Part shown: positions 55,344 through 64,000 of the stretch, piece by piece
How the letters are laid out: every line of letters begins with the position of its first letter
Numbering within the stretch: position 1 is the stretch's first letter
Origin: Diabrotica undecimpunctata
Taxonomy: Eukaryota; Arthropoda; Insecta; Coleoptera; Chrysomelidae
Length of the DNA: 64,000 nt
Direction of reading: 5' to 3'
NCBI RefSeq assembly: GCF_040954645.1
Contig: NC_092809.1
Location: forward strand, 134,529,914-134,593,913
Notes under the pieces: generated by a model
The model's input: only the letters and a program-made list of their open reading frames with translations
Database searches by the model: none
Told to the model about the DNA's origin: nothing
Made by a program: the position numbers and the translations under genes

Positions 55344-55789
55344 TTTATTTCTTCATATAATATGTTGGATTTCAAAAGGATTGCACAACCGCCATATCCA
55401 TCAGGGCGGTCAGCTCGAACACAATTAAATTCTTTAAAATTACAATATTTCCCCGGTTTGAACCAGGTTTCAGATACAGCTATAGTGATGTCGTTTTGAT
55501 AAAGTAAATATTCTAAATTCTCTTTACTAGCAACTGCTGAACGACAGTTCTACTGTAAATATGTAATATTTTATTTAAGTCTGCGAATTTGATGCTAGAT
55601 TTTGGTTAAAATGGTTATTAATTATCTGAATTACATCAGCTTTTGAAATATTAAAATTATTATTTTGTTGAATTAAATTAACAATTGTAAGAACCGAATC
55701 TAAAATGACATTTATTACAGAAGAATTTAACTCTTCTGACCGTGAATCTGCAATGTTTAAGTTTTTTTGGTAAATTTGACTTTTAACTA

Positions 55790-57034
55790 TTCCCTAGGAT
55801 GTTTTGGAATGGAAACTGTAGGCACTATTTCTTTTCTAGCTATATCAGATGGGTATGAATTATTTGGTTTCTGCCTTTTATTCGGCCTCCTGGTGTTTGT
55901 GTGAGAATTAAATATTAATTTTGCAAAATTATTTCCTTGGGAGGAAGTAGGTCGTGAATTTTGTGGAAAATTTGTATCATTGATGGCTGTATTTGTCCTG
56001 AGAATACTAGCATATGAATTCTTAGGCACTTGTTTATTTTAATCGTAAAAATTAATGTTTTTTAAACCCATCGTCTCTTTTATTAACTTTTGTCGTGTAA
56101 ATTCTGGGCATGCGCTTAAATTTGTGGTCAAATGATTCCTCTTACAACTAAAACATACTTATGTGAACTCAACTTTTGTACAATTCTTGGAATTATGAGT
56201 TTCTTGACATCTGTTACATCTTGGCTGACTCCTACATTGATTTCCTAAGTGGCCGTATCTAAGAAAATTAAAACATAACAAAACTTTTTGTTTATATATT
56301 TCAACTTCTTTAATAACCTTATTGGTGACTATATATTTAGGTAAAGTTTGTGATTTAAAGGTCACAATACAAGGCTTAGTAGGGACATATTCGACAATTT
56401 TTTCCTCATTAACAATTTTTTCTACTTTACGCGTAATTCTTTTAACGTTTGCAATTTCAAATATGCAATGACTTTCATACTGTTTAATTCTATTTTTAAT
56501 ATACTCTTCCGATAAATCTGTGTCTATATCCCTAATAACTCCTTGTCTGTGTAAAATAAATTTTGGAATATACAGACCTAAATTATTTAAACGAAATATT
56601 TCTAGAGTTTTGTTTTTAATGAGTTTATTAGCAGTTTTATAATCTTTGCATTTGACTCTAATTCTATTTCGGCCTATGGCGTCTATACTTGAAATCATAT
56701 TGTCTGCTTCAGGAAAGTTAGACAAAATAATTTCACCAATCTTTAAAGGATTTAGTTTACCCTTAAACTCAGTAGAGCTATTCTCGATATATACAGGATA
56801 TGGGCCTCGATCATTACTATTGAATAAAAATGCTTGCCTTACCTGTTTTGTTACTTTTTGTTGTGTCTCATTCAGATTGGTTGTATTTGGATTATTCATC
56901 AAATTGATTGGAATTGGAGTACTTACATAAAGATCCATTTCGGCATCACTTTGATTATCGAATATATTTCCAGATATAGCTGGTTTCGTGGGGTTTTTGG
57001 GGTCAGGGGGTTTCCCCCCGCTATTGACACTCAT
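55790..57034 (-). pseudogene. Jockey-like ORF1 (Gag-like, zinc knuckles)
   Basis: Starts MSVNSGGKPPDPKNPTKPAI at 57,034. The central region (FLFNSNDRGPYPVYIENSST ... IGEIILSNFP ... IDAIGRNRIRVKCKDYKTAN) is an RNA-recognition-like Gag domain of Jockey-type LINEs. The C-terminal part has three knuckle-like sites: CFNFLRYGHLGNQC (second Cys replaced by Phe), CNRCQETHNSKNC and, past a TAA at 56,159, CFSCKRNHLTTNLSAC. A Pro/Asn-rich tail runs to about 55,790. It would bind the element RNA. One stop and one missing zinc ligand are the visible defects. Confidence 0.85.
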
Positions 57035-57530
57035 ATGGTAGGTGGTTCAATAAACGATATTGCTGTTAGAATGCCACAAATTTCACGAGTCTCGAATGTT
57101 GCTGTACCGAAAGCACGTCTAATTTCTATGAATACTACTATGGAACTTTAATACTGTTTAAATCTCTAAAAATTTATAAGGAACTTTAAAAAGCGTGTTT
57201 CAACTTTGACAGTTTTTTAACGTTTTTTATAGATTTCTTGTTTTGATGGATTATATTGGCCAAATATAATTTTAATCCTATTGTAAAACAATATAAATTC
57301 TGGAAAATAATAAAGCCGTTCCTGTATTTTGCGCCAACAGTTCGTTCCTCCCAAAATGGCGGTTCTGCACCTTTCTACTTCAAAGGCGGCATCGGACAGT
57401 ATCCCTGCTGATTTGTGTCTATGCTGTGATGCAGGATCCATATTGGTAGTATAAAATAAAAAAGTAATTTCTAAAATTTTTATTAAATTTAATATTGACG
57501 TACTACTTAACACAAAAAATAAACACATTT
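57035..57530 (-). other. Probable 5' leader of the Jockey-like LINE
   Basis: A minus-strand open stretch (MDPASQHRHKSAGILSDAAF, then VERCRTAILGGTNCWRKIQE) is seen at 57,220-57,440, with GC content above the flanks. I recognise no domain; it may be leader sequence with an internal promoter, or an unrelated exon. The 5' end of the LINE is not defined. Confidence 0.3.
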
Positions 57531-57999
57531 ATTGCATAAAAATATAAGTACTGTTTCAAAAATATTACAATGCCGGTGTTTTTGTTTAACTTATTTAATA
57601 TGTGGAACATAAGTTTTGAGACATATTTCTCACTAATTTTGATCTCTAATCTAATTAGCATAACTTAGTTAAATAATTCGTAAATTATCTTTAACAAATA
57701 TGTTAATTTTGGCGATAATTAATTTCGAAATATCGAAAATTAAGATTTGCAAAAATATCTAGTTTGTTAAAGAATCAGATTCATATAATTAAATTTGTTT
57801 ATAGTATAATCCGACAAGTTAGAGCTGGCGAGATGCGCGTAGAACAAATTGACAAGTGGAAGGATTGCTCATTTCTATTGGTGTCGGTTAGGAGTTCACA
57901 TCGTAGGGATTAGTGCTAGATTTCTCACACTGTTGTCAAGCATTTACATTTTTATTTGGAGTGACCCTATAGTATAAACTATTATTTATATTTATTAAA
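57531..57999. other. AT-rich spacer
   Basis: No feature recognised; probably the 5' end of the IS630-type element that follows. Confidence 0.35.
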
Positions 58000-58147
58000 A
58001 TGGGAAGAGTATTAAAGGGCAAACCTTTGGGATCTCAAGCACGAGCAATAATGTTCAATGTTTTTAAGTTTACAACCGAAGAAGCTAATGCAGAGAAAAA
58101 TTTAGTTGATTTAAAAAAGATACAAGAATGTGTAGCTCACGTAACTG
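58000..58147 (+). pseudogene. IS630-type transposase, isolated first exon
   Basis: MGRVLKGKPLGSQARAIMFN, VFKFTTEEANAEKNLVDLKK, IQECVAHVTG, then donor GTAATT. This is the N-terminal segment of IS630-type transposases ('RAxIxNVYxF ... VxERVAAATG'). The exon is intact, but the following 900 bp carry mariner fragments of another group rather than its second exon, so the gene is decapitated by later rearrangement or insertion. Confidence 0.65.
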
Positions 58148-58384
58148 GTAATTAATATAATACTCATTTTCAAAATAAATTCAAATTTAAATAATTTAAT
58201 TTAGTTAAGTTACAATCAATAACTAAATAAAAAATTACAGTGCATTAGATTACCGGTAAATAATAAGTAAACAATAGATCAGTTAATTAGTAACTTACAG
58301 TTCACTATTATTGATAATATAATTGTTATTTTAAGTGACATTAAGTAATATATCTTTATATGTATTATAGTGCCTATAAACTGT
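58148..58384. other. Possible intron remnant
   Basis: AT-rich, no feature. Confidence 0.3.
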
Positions 58385-58912
58385 TATATTATTATCTCAC
58401 CACATGACCAAGGAATATGACTACTACGAACAATCCAACGTTCAGGAAAGTTGTATTTAAGTATGTTCTCACTGCCCTCTCTCTATAATGTGGTGGTTTA
58501 TCATCTTGCATAAACCACATATTTCGTCTTAAGTTTGATGACAATTCTTCCAATAAATCAAATAAAATCATTTTATAAAAAATGTAAATAACTCTCACCA
58601 TTCAAATTACAAGGTAATTCGCATGTCCGCATTACCAATTGTTCCAAACCATACGTTTACTTAAAATTCATGTTTAAAATGCATATCGTATGGTTTGGTA
58701 CAATTTGTAATTATTTTTTATGGATATGCGAATTACCTTGTAATTTGAATGGTGAGATTTATTTACATTTTTTTATAAAATGATTTTATTGATTGGTACA
58801 CCACCACATTATACAGAAAAGTGCAGTGAAACATAATTAAATACAACTTTCCTGAACGTTGGATTGTTCGTGGTAGTCATATTCCTTGGTCAGAATGTGG
58901 TGAGAATTCCCA
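58385..58912. mobile_element. Palindromic mariner fold-back
   Basis: Left arm 58,385-58,660 and right arm 58,690-58,912 are inverted copies: CAAGGTAATTCGCAT, CAAATTACAAGG, AAAATCATTTTATAAAAAATG, TTCCTGAACGTTGGATTGTT-type and CCAAGGAATATGACTAC appear on both. The centre (58,640-58,700) is a near-palindrome around CCAAACCATACG. Both arms encode the same C-terminal mariner stretch diverging from the centre. The right arm lacks an internal piece that the left arm keeps (the MWFMQDD region). Confidence 0.75.
58392..58601 (-). pseudogene. Mariner-like transposase fragment (left arm)
   Basis: LLEELSSNLRRNMWFMQDDK then PPHYRERAVRTYLNTTF: the 'WxxQDGAPPHxxxxVRxxLNxxF' region with the second catalytic Asp (QDD). 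Ends LFVVVIFLGH, corresponding to the frameshifted 'RWIGRxGxIxWPxRSPDL'. Confidence 0.7.
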
Positions 58913-59088
58913 AACGAAAACTTTATTATTATATTATGTTTATTATATATTATACTTATAATACTTATTATAAATACTGCAGCAGTTTCTTTAGAACCAA
59001 TGATGCTATTTAATATGAGACGATCTTTTATGGAATGTATTGACAAATGAATTAAAGAAAATGGTGGGCATATCGAAACCTTACTTTG
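58740..59088 (+). pseudogene. Mariner-like transposase fragment (right arm and C-terminus)
   Basis: NTTFPERWIV-type reading of the arm (TTTCCTGAACGTTGGATTGT), then after an AT-rich insert MLFNMRRSFMECIDK, a stop, and KENGGHIETLL. N-G-G-H-I-E is the near-terminal motif of these transposases. Confidence 0.6.
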
Positions 59089-60640
59089 AAAAAAAGTTTA
59101 ATGTTATTTAGTTTAAATATTTCTTAATTTGGTTTATTAATAAAATACTTTGATTATGACTTTAATTTAATACAAAACGTAAAATTTTTGATGTAAAATT
59201 CAATTATCCTGTTATTTTGTCAAATCCTACTATTCTATTCTGCTAATATATTTATTTTATTTAATATTTCGTATTAAGTTTTGAAGTTATTAACAAGTAC
59301 ACCTTTTTTTTGGTAAAATAATGTATTTTGGTAAAATAATCAATAGTACCCAGTTATGAATTTTTATACATAAATGTTCACAAACATGAAAGTTATTGTG
59401 AAAATTAAAATTTTTAATTTCCACTTTAACACCCTGTATCTTTCTTAATATCAACATTTTATTAAAGCAATTTGACTCAAATCACAATATTTTAAAGTGT
59501 AGAATCTATGGTTCCTTTTTGTACAATTACTTAAGGACCACCCTGTATATATATAATACTTTAACACGTAAATGATTGATTTTTTAGTTTTAAATAAAAG
59601 TAAAATCATCAATTCAAAATTTTAATAATCGAGTTATAGTTATCATTTATGGATAGTTTAGATTGAAGTGAAAAGTTTTTATAGTTGTTAATCTTCCTAA
59701 TAGTAAGGCGTAATAAATTGTAAGCTTTTGAGGCTAGATGATATGCAAATCTTACATGTACATTTTTATTAGACTTAAGTATTCTCAACAATTCATTTGT
59801 TATACTACGTGTTACAATATTATGCTGTACATGGCTTTAAAATGTTCCTTTTAATGGATAACTGTAACTAATGTGTAAAAGTACCGAGATCTTATGTTAC
59901 AAATATCTCTTCCATAAAGTAGATTTTTTTATTTCATAACTTAGGAAGTAGTTAGAGATTACAAAAACTTTATACCTGAAATTAACTGAACCTATTGGAA
60001 AATAACGAAATTTAATTCAAAAATTGCTTAAAACTTCTGCATTAATTGTCTAACCTAATAATACGGTAAGTATACAACGTATATTAACTAACGTAATTTT
60101 CAGATCCAAACTAAATTTTTGATACGGCAACTACTCATTTGTGTCACCCGCGATTAAGTACCTCTTCTATCTCTCTTCGAATAATTCCTTTTCTATTTTC
60201 GCGCAGCTCACTCACCAGCTCTCGCTTGTCGGATTTTAAAAGGTGATAAACAGTTCATTCAAAATTCAAAAGTTTTCGGTTAGCTGATTTTTTTGAAATT
60301 TCGCCATTTAGTCCAGCCGTCAAAGACTTGATCTCTAAAAACGAGTCGAACAATTTTGCTGAGAATGTCAATTTTGGAACCCAAAAAAGCTGCCAAAAAG
60401 TGTGCGGCTCCTACCCCGGGCTTCTCCCTAAAACCTCCCTGGTAAGGTCAAATTTGTGCTACTTACTAGCTAATAAACACAAATTTAGTAAAAACTACGA
60501 ACTTAATAACTCTTTCAATGATGATACTCCCAACTTAATTTTAGCATAAAGTTTAATGTCCGATTCATTACCACTAGGTAGAGAAATATGCATATTATTC
60601 TCAATGGTTTACCGAATATCTTCCGATTTACCTTTCAATC
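59089..60640. other. AT-rich spacer with mariner-type ends; short unassigned ORF
   Basis: CACCCTGTATC at about 59,431 and GGACCACCCTGTATA at 59,535 are typical of mariner-type ends. Around 60,120-60,430 is a GC-richer patch with a short ORF from an ATG at 60,366 (MSILEPKKAAKKCAAPTPGF, then SLKPPW and GTAAGG); it might be a LINE ORF1 start or a short exon. Not assignable. Confidence 0.4.
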
Positions 60641-61194
60641 TTTTTTTTTTCGTCTTTATAGAGGGGGGTCTGGAATCTTCAGAAGACATCTCAGTCCAGG
60701 ACGCCGCCTGACTAACTTTAGTGCAGGATTCGTTCTTCGTACTCCCGGCGATAGTTCCCGAGGTACTTTAAAATGCCCTCTCGTCGCCGAGTCTACATCG
60801 AACGCCTACCTGCTAAACCAGATCCTCCTCTGTTATCCAGCGATCCGGAAGCGGAATGGCCGCTGTAAGGCCGGCATCACTTCCGAATCACTACCTTTAT
60901 TCATTCATTCTCTATTCATACACATCCACACTCTATTCATCAGCAAGGAGGCTTCCTGTCTCGTTCCAGGTAGCGCGTAGAAGACACTCATCGCTCCTAG
61001 TTCGGCATCATTCCCAAATGGGCATTTCCTCCTTCCCCACAGTCTGACTCACGCATTCTAACTCATACAGTGTGACCCACTTTTCTAGCTTCACCTTTCA
61101 GCATTATTCACTCTTACCTTTAGCGTTGGTTCAGCAGTCTTTCTTCTTCTTCCTTTTTCTTGATCACTGCACGGATATAATTGTGTATGTTAGT

Positions 61195-61948
61195 CTAAAC
61201 TAATTTATTTTCAATCATTCTCTCAATCATTTCTCTCACTGTAACAAAATTCACACCTGTCTCTCTCTCCATTCTGTTCCTTTCCACTATCCATCTGCTG
61301 CAATCTAACATCGTATGTGTCACAGTGTTCGAGTATCCACAGTATAGGCATTCATCTGTATCAGCCTTTTCGATCCTATAGAGGTAGGCCCTAAAACACC
61401 CGTGTCCTGTGAGCACCTGCGTCAGGAAATAATCCAGTCGCCTGTGGCCACAGTCCACCCAATCTCTTATGTTCGGGATCAGCAATTTCGTCCACTGTGT
61501 CACATCTTCCGTGTTGTTACATTCTTCTTCCCATCTTTCAACTGACCTTTCCCTTTCCTGTCTTCTCTCGGCTACAGTAAGGTTTGGACCTCTTCTCTCA
61601 TAAAGCTCTTTTCTTTCCACCGCCAAAACATGCAACGGAACACATCCAGTGATGGTCCATAAGGCTGCCGCAGACACAGTCCTGTAGGCGCATGCCACTC
61701 GCAACAGACTTGTTCTGTCTACTCGTGTCATGAGACTCCTATAGGCCGTTATCTCTATCGCCTCGCTCCAGACTGGTGCCGCGTAGAGGACGATCGACTG
61801 TACAACACCGCGTAAAACCCTCCTCCTTTCGGATTTGGTTCCTTCAATGTTCGGCATCACCCTCCCCAACGCAGCCTTCCGGAACACCTCCCGCACGTGC
61901 TCCCCCATTTTCCATTCTGGTGCAATGTCACTCCCAGATATTTTTAGG
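61195..61948 (-). pseudogene. R1-like LINE ORF2, C-terminal region
   Basis: Continues from the RT beyond the insertion: YLKISGSDIAPEWKMGEHVR, AALGRVMPNIEG, GVVQSIVLYAAPVWSEAIEI, LLRVACAYRTVSAAALWTIT, GCVPLHVLAVERKELYERRG, TKLLIPNIRDWVDCG, DYFLTQVLTGHGCFRAYLYR, and CLYCGYSNTVTHTMLDCSRW (C-x-x-C...H...C knuckle). 'YAAPVW', 'YRTVS', 'QxLTGHGxF' and the CCHC end are the R1-clade signature. Open for 250 codons with no defect; a recent copy. Confidence 0.9.
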
Positions 61949-61950
61949 TA

Positions 61951-63386
61951 ACTGTACCCTTTACCGACTATTTCCTATTACCGACCGCAATGAACTTTTT
62001 CAGTATTAGACGCATTATGAAAAGTGCATATAACTACTGAAACTTTTAACATTTCGTTTTATAAAACATAGATATGGCAACATTAAAAACATAATCCAGC
62101 CGCTGACTAATGCCAAATTTGACAAATTTTAACGGATTTTGCAGTGGTGTTGCAAGACTCCATAAGGCAGGTTATAAGAATCATTGTGCATGTGTGTTGG
62201 CATTATTAAGCGTTTGTTATTATATCAAGGTTAATATTGCACTTTTATAACAAGAAATTGCACAAAACCATGTTTTTTTAAAGATTTAATGTGTTCGTTG
62301 GTTAATTATTTTCTCCAATTAAAATTTATTTACAAATAAAGAACGGTCGGTAAAAGGTGCTTTAAAATTCAAAATCAACCGTTTACCGACCGGGCGGTCG
62401 GAATGAATATCGAATACCGAAATTTTAAAAATATTTTAGCATACAATCATATTATATATTTTTTCTTAAACGTAATAAACCAACGATTCACTTGAGCATT
62501 TGCCGACCAACTAGATTGTAATTTTCAATTAAAAGAAGTAATATGAAAGTTGAACAAAATTGTATTTTATTGGAAGAATTACTTCAAATAGAATAATATA
62601 TTAAGTGTCATATTTCCAAAAGTCTGTTTTTGAACCGTAAACGATAATCATATTCATTAAGTCTTGGTTTTGACGGTACGGGACTAGAAGTGAAGACTAT
62701 GATAAGAAGTGGTTCACATTGGAAATGGCTTGAGAAAGGGGATATTTTATCATATTCAGAAAATGAAATATTTAAAAAAATTAATCCTCCAAAACTCGTG
62801 AATACAAGGGGCATCAATGCAATTCCGGAGATGGATGCAATAAAAAATATAATAATAAAAAAATAAAAGGATTTCATACCAACGTTCAATCTATTATACA
62901 TGCCCAATATAATATGTAACTTTTTATTTGTTGTATTATGAATTTATATTTTTTAAAATATTAAAATCTTCAGCTGCGTTAGTTTTTTCAATTGAGCCAG
63001 TAGATATGACTATTTTTAAATTAATAAGTTAATATAATGTTGTTAATTACTTAAATAAGTAGTCCCCCAAGAAGGTCGCTGATAGGACTGAAATGTCCGG
63101 TAATTAGGTGCTTGTGGTCGGTAATAGCAAAAAAATCGGTCGGTGATAAGTGAGTTTTTTTCAAGCCGGTCGGTAAAGGGAGTATTTTAATGAAATTGTA
63201 CATAATTATTAAAACATTTAAAAAAAGAATTAAACTGTGATAATATTATTTTTTCTATATTTCTAGCTGAATGGACTAGATTAAAACTTATTTTTAAAAA
63301 TTATGCAAAGAAAAATAAAAACGTATTCTTCTTATTATTGAATCTGCTTATAAGGAAAACCTTAAGTGGTCGGTAAAAGGTACAGT
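61951..63386. mobile_element. TA-flanked TIR element with iterated CGGTCGGTAAAAGG motifs
   Basis: Ends: left ACTGTACCCTTTACCGAC, right inverted ACTGTACCTTTTACCGAC (17 of 18). TA at 61,949-61,950 and 63,387-63,388. Removing it with one TA restores the R1-like frame (KKQVR-YLKIS). Sub-terminal and internal copies of GGTCGGTAA or its complement occur near 61,965, 61,980, 62,343, 62,384, 62,391, 62,502, 63,114, 63,140 and 63,173, suggesting multiple binding sites. Element length 1,436 bp; a plus-strand coding remnant sits in the middle. Confidence 0.8.
62640..62880 (+). pseudogene. Coding remnant inside TA element, family unknown
   Basis: With one shift the plus strand reads DGTGLEVKTMIRSGSHWKWL, EKGDILSYSENEIFKKINPP and KLVNTRGINAIPEMDAI. 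W-K-W...D-x-L-x-Y...I-x-P-P-x-x-V-N-x-R-G looks like the C-terminus of a transposon protein I have seen in insect repeats but cannot name. Too short to define a function. Confidence 0.35.
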
Positions 63387-63388
63387 TA

Positions 63389-64000
63389 TCTTACTTGTTT
63401 CTTAGGTGTTAGACATGCTCCCGCACATTTTAATTCAATATTTTGCCTGTTCCTTGTGCCCTTCAGAATGATGGCTTCGGTTTTCTCTGTCGCAAGTTTC
63501 AGTCCATGCTGCGTCATCCATTTCTTTACGACGCCGCCTGCGTTTCGAACCCGGTATTTGAGATCTGGCTCATCCCGGGCCACTACCAGTACAGCGAGGT
63601 CATCCGTGAATGCAAAGGAGGTTGTACCCTCTCCGTATTCACAGTGCATAACCCCGTCATAAATATGCCAGATTCCATAGCGTCGGACCCAAGACAGTTC
63701 ACTGAGGTACACCGGCCGTCACGTCCACGATCGTGCCCTTTTCCACCATAATGCTTATCTCGGACAAATACTCCGCCACCACATTCATCAGGTAACCAGG
63801 ACATTCTCTCTCCTCCATTGCCTTCATTACTTCGTTCCACTGCAACGTATTGAATGCATTCTTAACATCGAATAACAGCAGGGCCGAACAGCGATGTTCA
63901 TCCCCTTTGTTGCGCAATGCTTCGAGTACACTCATGATTGCATTAATCGTGCTTTTCCCTTTACAGAAACCAAATTGCCTCCTTGATAAACCACCTGACC
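63389..64000 (-). pseudogene. R1-like LINE reverse transcriptase (partial)
   Basis: LSRRQFGFCKGKSTINAIMS (RT domain 3, 'xQFGFRxGRST'), SALLLFDVKNAFNTLQWNEV (motif A, FDVKNAFN), VDVTAGVPQ (motif B, truncated by a frameshift near 63,700), SFAFTDDLAVLVVA (motif C, here FTDD) and HGLKLATEKTEAIILKG. The two catalytic Asp clusters are present. The RT fingers lie right of the window edge. Frame breaks near 63,700. Confidence 0.9.

Larger units (their letters stand above)
48592..55560 (-). pseudogene. Jockey-like ORF2: endonuclease, RT, RNase H
   Basis: Endonuclease: QNCRSAVASKENLEYLLYQN, AVSETWFKPGKY, DRPDGYGGCAILLKSNILYE, then beyond an insert SFLIGGDFNAYNLAWGC (catalytic GDFNA), KPSAVDLTICSRDIASHFRW and YGSNHVPII (S-N/D-H). 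RT: VPNSWKEYLVIPIKKPSRPE, SSYRPISLSSCLLKTFERII, SQYGFRKSRSTQDATTSLVT, AAVILDIFAAFDDVSLDIL (motif A Asp), LTNIGLPQGSI and LQYTDDVVLYTAG (YTDD). RNase H: YIFTDGSKDANGTGCAMF, SIYTAEIMAIMFALQ, YAIFTDSKSVVDRF, then beyond another insert GKISLTIW/DIVDNLAKSAYM and RLRANHALTSSYMHGIGL with CTCSK. Catalytic residues are largely intact, but stops and frameshifts are scattered, especially at 51,400-52,300. Confidence 0.85.
48592..57034 (-). mobile_element. Jockey-like LINE, two ORFs, with three insertions
   Basis: ORF1 (57,034 to about 55,790), endonuclease, RT and RNase H follow in order on the minus strand. Insertions: 54,891-55,343 in the endonuclease, 53,515-54,523 between endonuclease and RT, and 48,999-51,093 inside RNase H. 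Removing them leaves a LINE of roughly 4.9 kb, near full length for the group. The 5' leader may extend to about 57,530. Confidence 0.85.
60641..64000 (-). mobile_element. R1-like LINE, 3' part, interrupted
   Basis: RT from the window end to 63,390, a TA-flanked insertion, then the C-terminal region to the stop at 61,195, a GC-rich 3' untranslated region of about 540 bp, and a short poly(A) run (T-run at 60,641-60,650 on the plus strand). GC content is clearly higher than all neighbours. The 3' region contains GTTTAGCAGGTAGGCGTTCG, similar in style to R1-group 3' ends. The 5' half lies beyond the window. Confidence 0.82.

Noticed and set aside
56646..57151. Plus-strand open frames opposite the Jockey-like ORF1
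   Set aside because: They are shadows of the minus-strand Gag-like gene, which has clear zinc-knuckle motifs.
60588..60980. Plus-strand 130-codon open frame with an apparent acceptor at its start
   Set aside because: The region is the 3' untranslated part and poly(A) tail of the R1-like LINE on the minus strand; the 'pyrimidine tract' is the poly(A) read in reverse.

Overview
This window is AT-rich nuclear DNA from an insect. The only host gene I can defend is one 5' coding exon of a gastrulation-defective (gd)-like serine protease at 683-892 (minus strand), whose remaining exons would lie beyond the left edge. Nearly everything else is transposable-element sequence of types common in insects (RTE, Jockey-like and R1-like LINEs, BEL/Pao, Helitron, P element, pogo, mariner/IS630, PIF/Harbinger, hAT, and Penelope-like short repeats). 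The size of the repeat load fits a large insect genome; a beetle is plausible, but I cannot fix the order.

Layout. 1-300: pentanucleotide arrays. 683-892: gd-like exon. 2.1-5.4 kb: relics of RTE endonucleases, a THAP zinc finger, a Helitron helicase with its 3' terminus, and a Harbinger transposase. 6.1-11.4 kb: RTE fragments, one of them (8216-9941) landing in a Harbinger transposase. 11,527-14,574: a complete pogo/Tigger-type element with terminal inverted repeats (TIRs) and TA target sites, carrying about 660 bp of (TAAA)n. 16.5-18.9 kb: a mariner-like gene split by an RTE LINE with a 10-bp target-site duplication. 19-23.4 kb: an unclassified nuclease-like transposon ORF, an old RTE copy and an RNase H LINE tail. 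23.5-32.6 kb: fold-back mariner, a 490-bp TIR element, an IS630-type transposase, a hAT transposase and an RTE tail. 33.5-37 kb: a P-element/THAP9-like transposase with a recognisable intron into which an RTE LINE inserted (14-bp duplication). 37.2-38.8 kb: second hAT fragment, hairpin repeats and a tRNA-like head. 38.8-44.0 kb: a BEL/Pao element with a 3' LTR but no 5' LTR. 44.4-47.4 kb: a two-exon IS630-type transposase whose intron holds a TTAA-flanked element that itself contains a Harbinger fragment. 48.6-57.0 kb: a long Jockey-like LINE (minus) broken by three insertions. 58-59.1 kb: mariner/IS630 pieces in a palindrome. 60.6-64.0 kb: an R1-like LINE (minus) interrupted by a TA-flanked element and running off the right edge.

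How it fits together. This is not an operon or pathway; the structure is stratigraphy. Several insertions can be ordered exactly because removing the insert and one copy of the duplication restores the reading of the target: RTE in mariner, RTE in the P-element intron, a short retro-insertion in the Jockey endonuclease, and a TA element in the R1-like LINE. All transposon genes seen carry stops, frameshifts or deletions, so none looks autonomous as it stands.

Most unusual: (1) a recurring ORF family with a FEN1/XPG-like pattern of acidic motifs, found at 18,989-19,870 and again inside a 2.1-kb element with about 450-bp TIRs (48,999-51,093); (2) a set of small hairpins with a hammerhead-like arrangement at three loci, one inside a 453-bp retro-insertion with a 15-bp duplication and near-perfect 60-bp inverted ends; (3) a tRNA-Asp-like gene inside a 1-kb element with about 100-bp TIRs.
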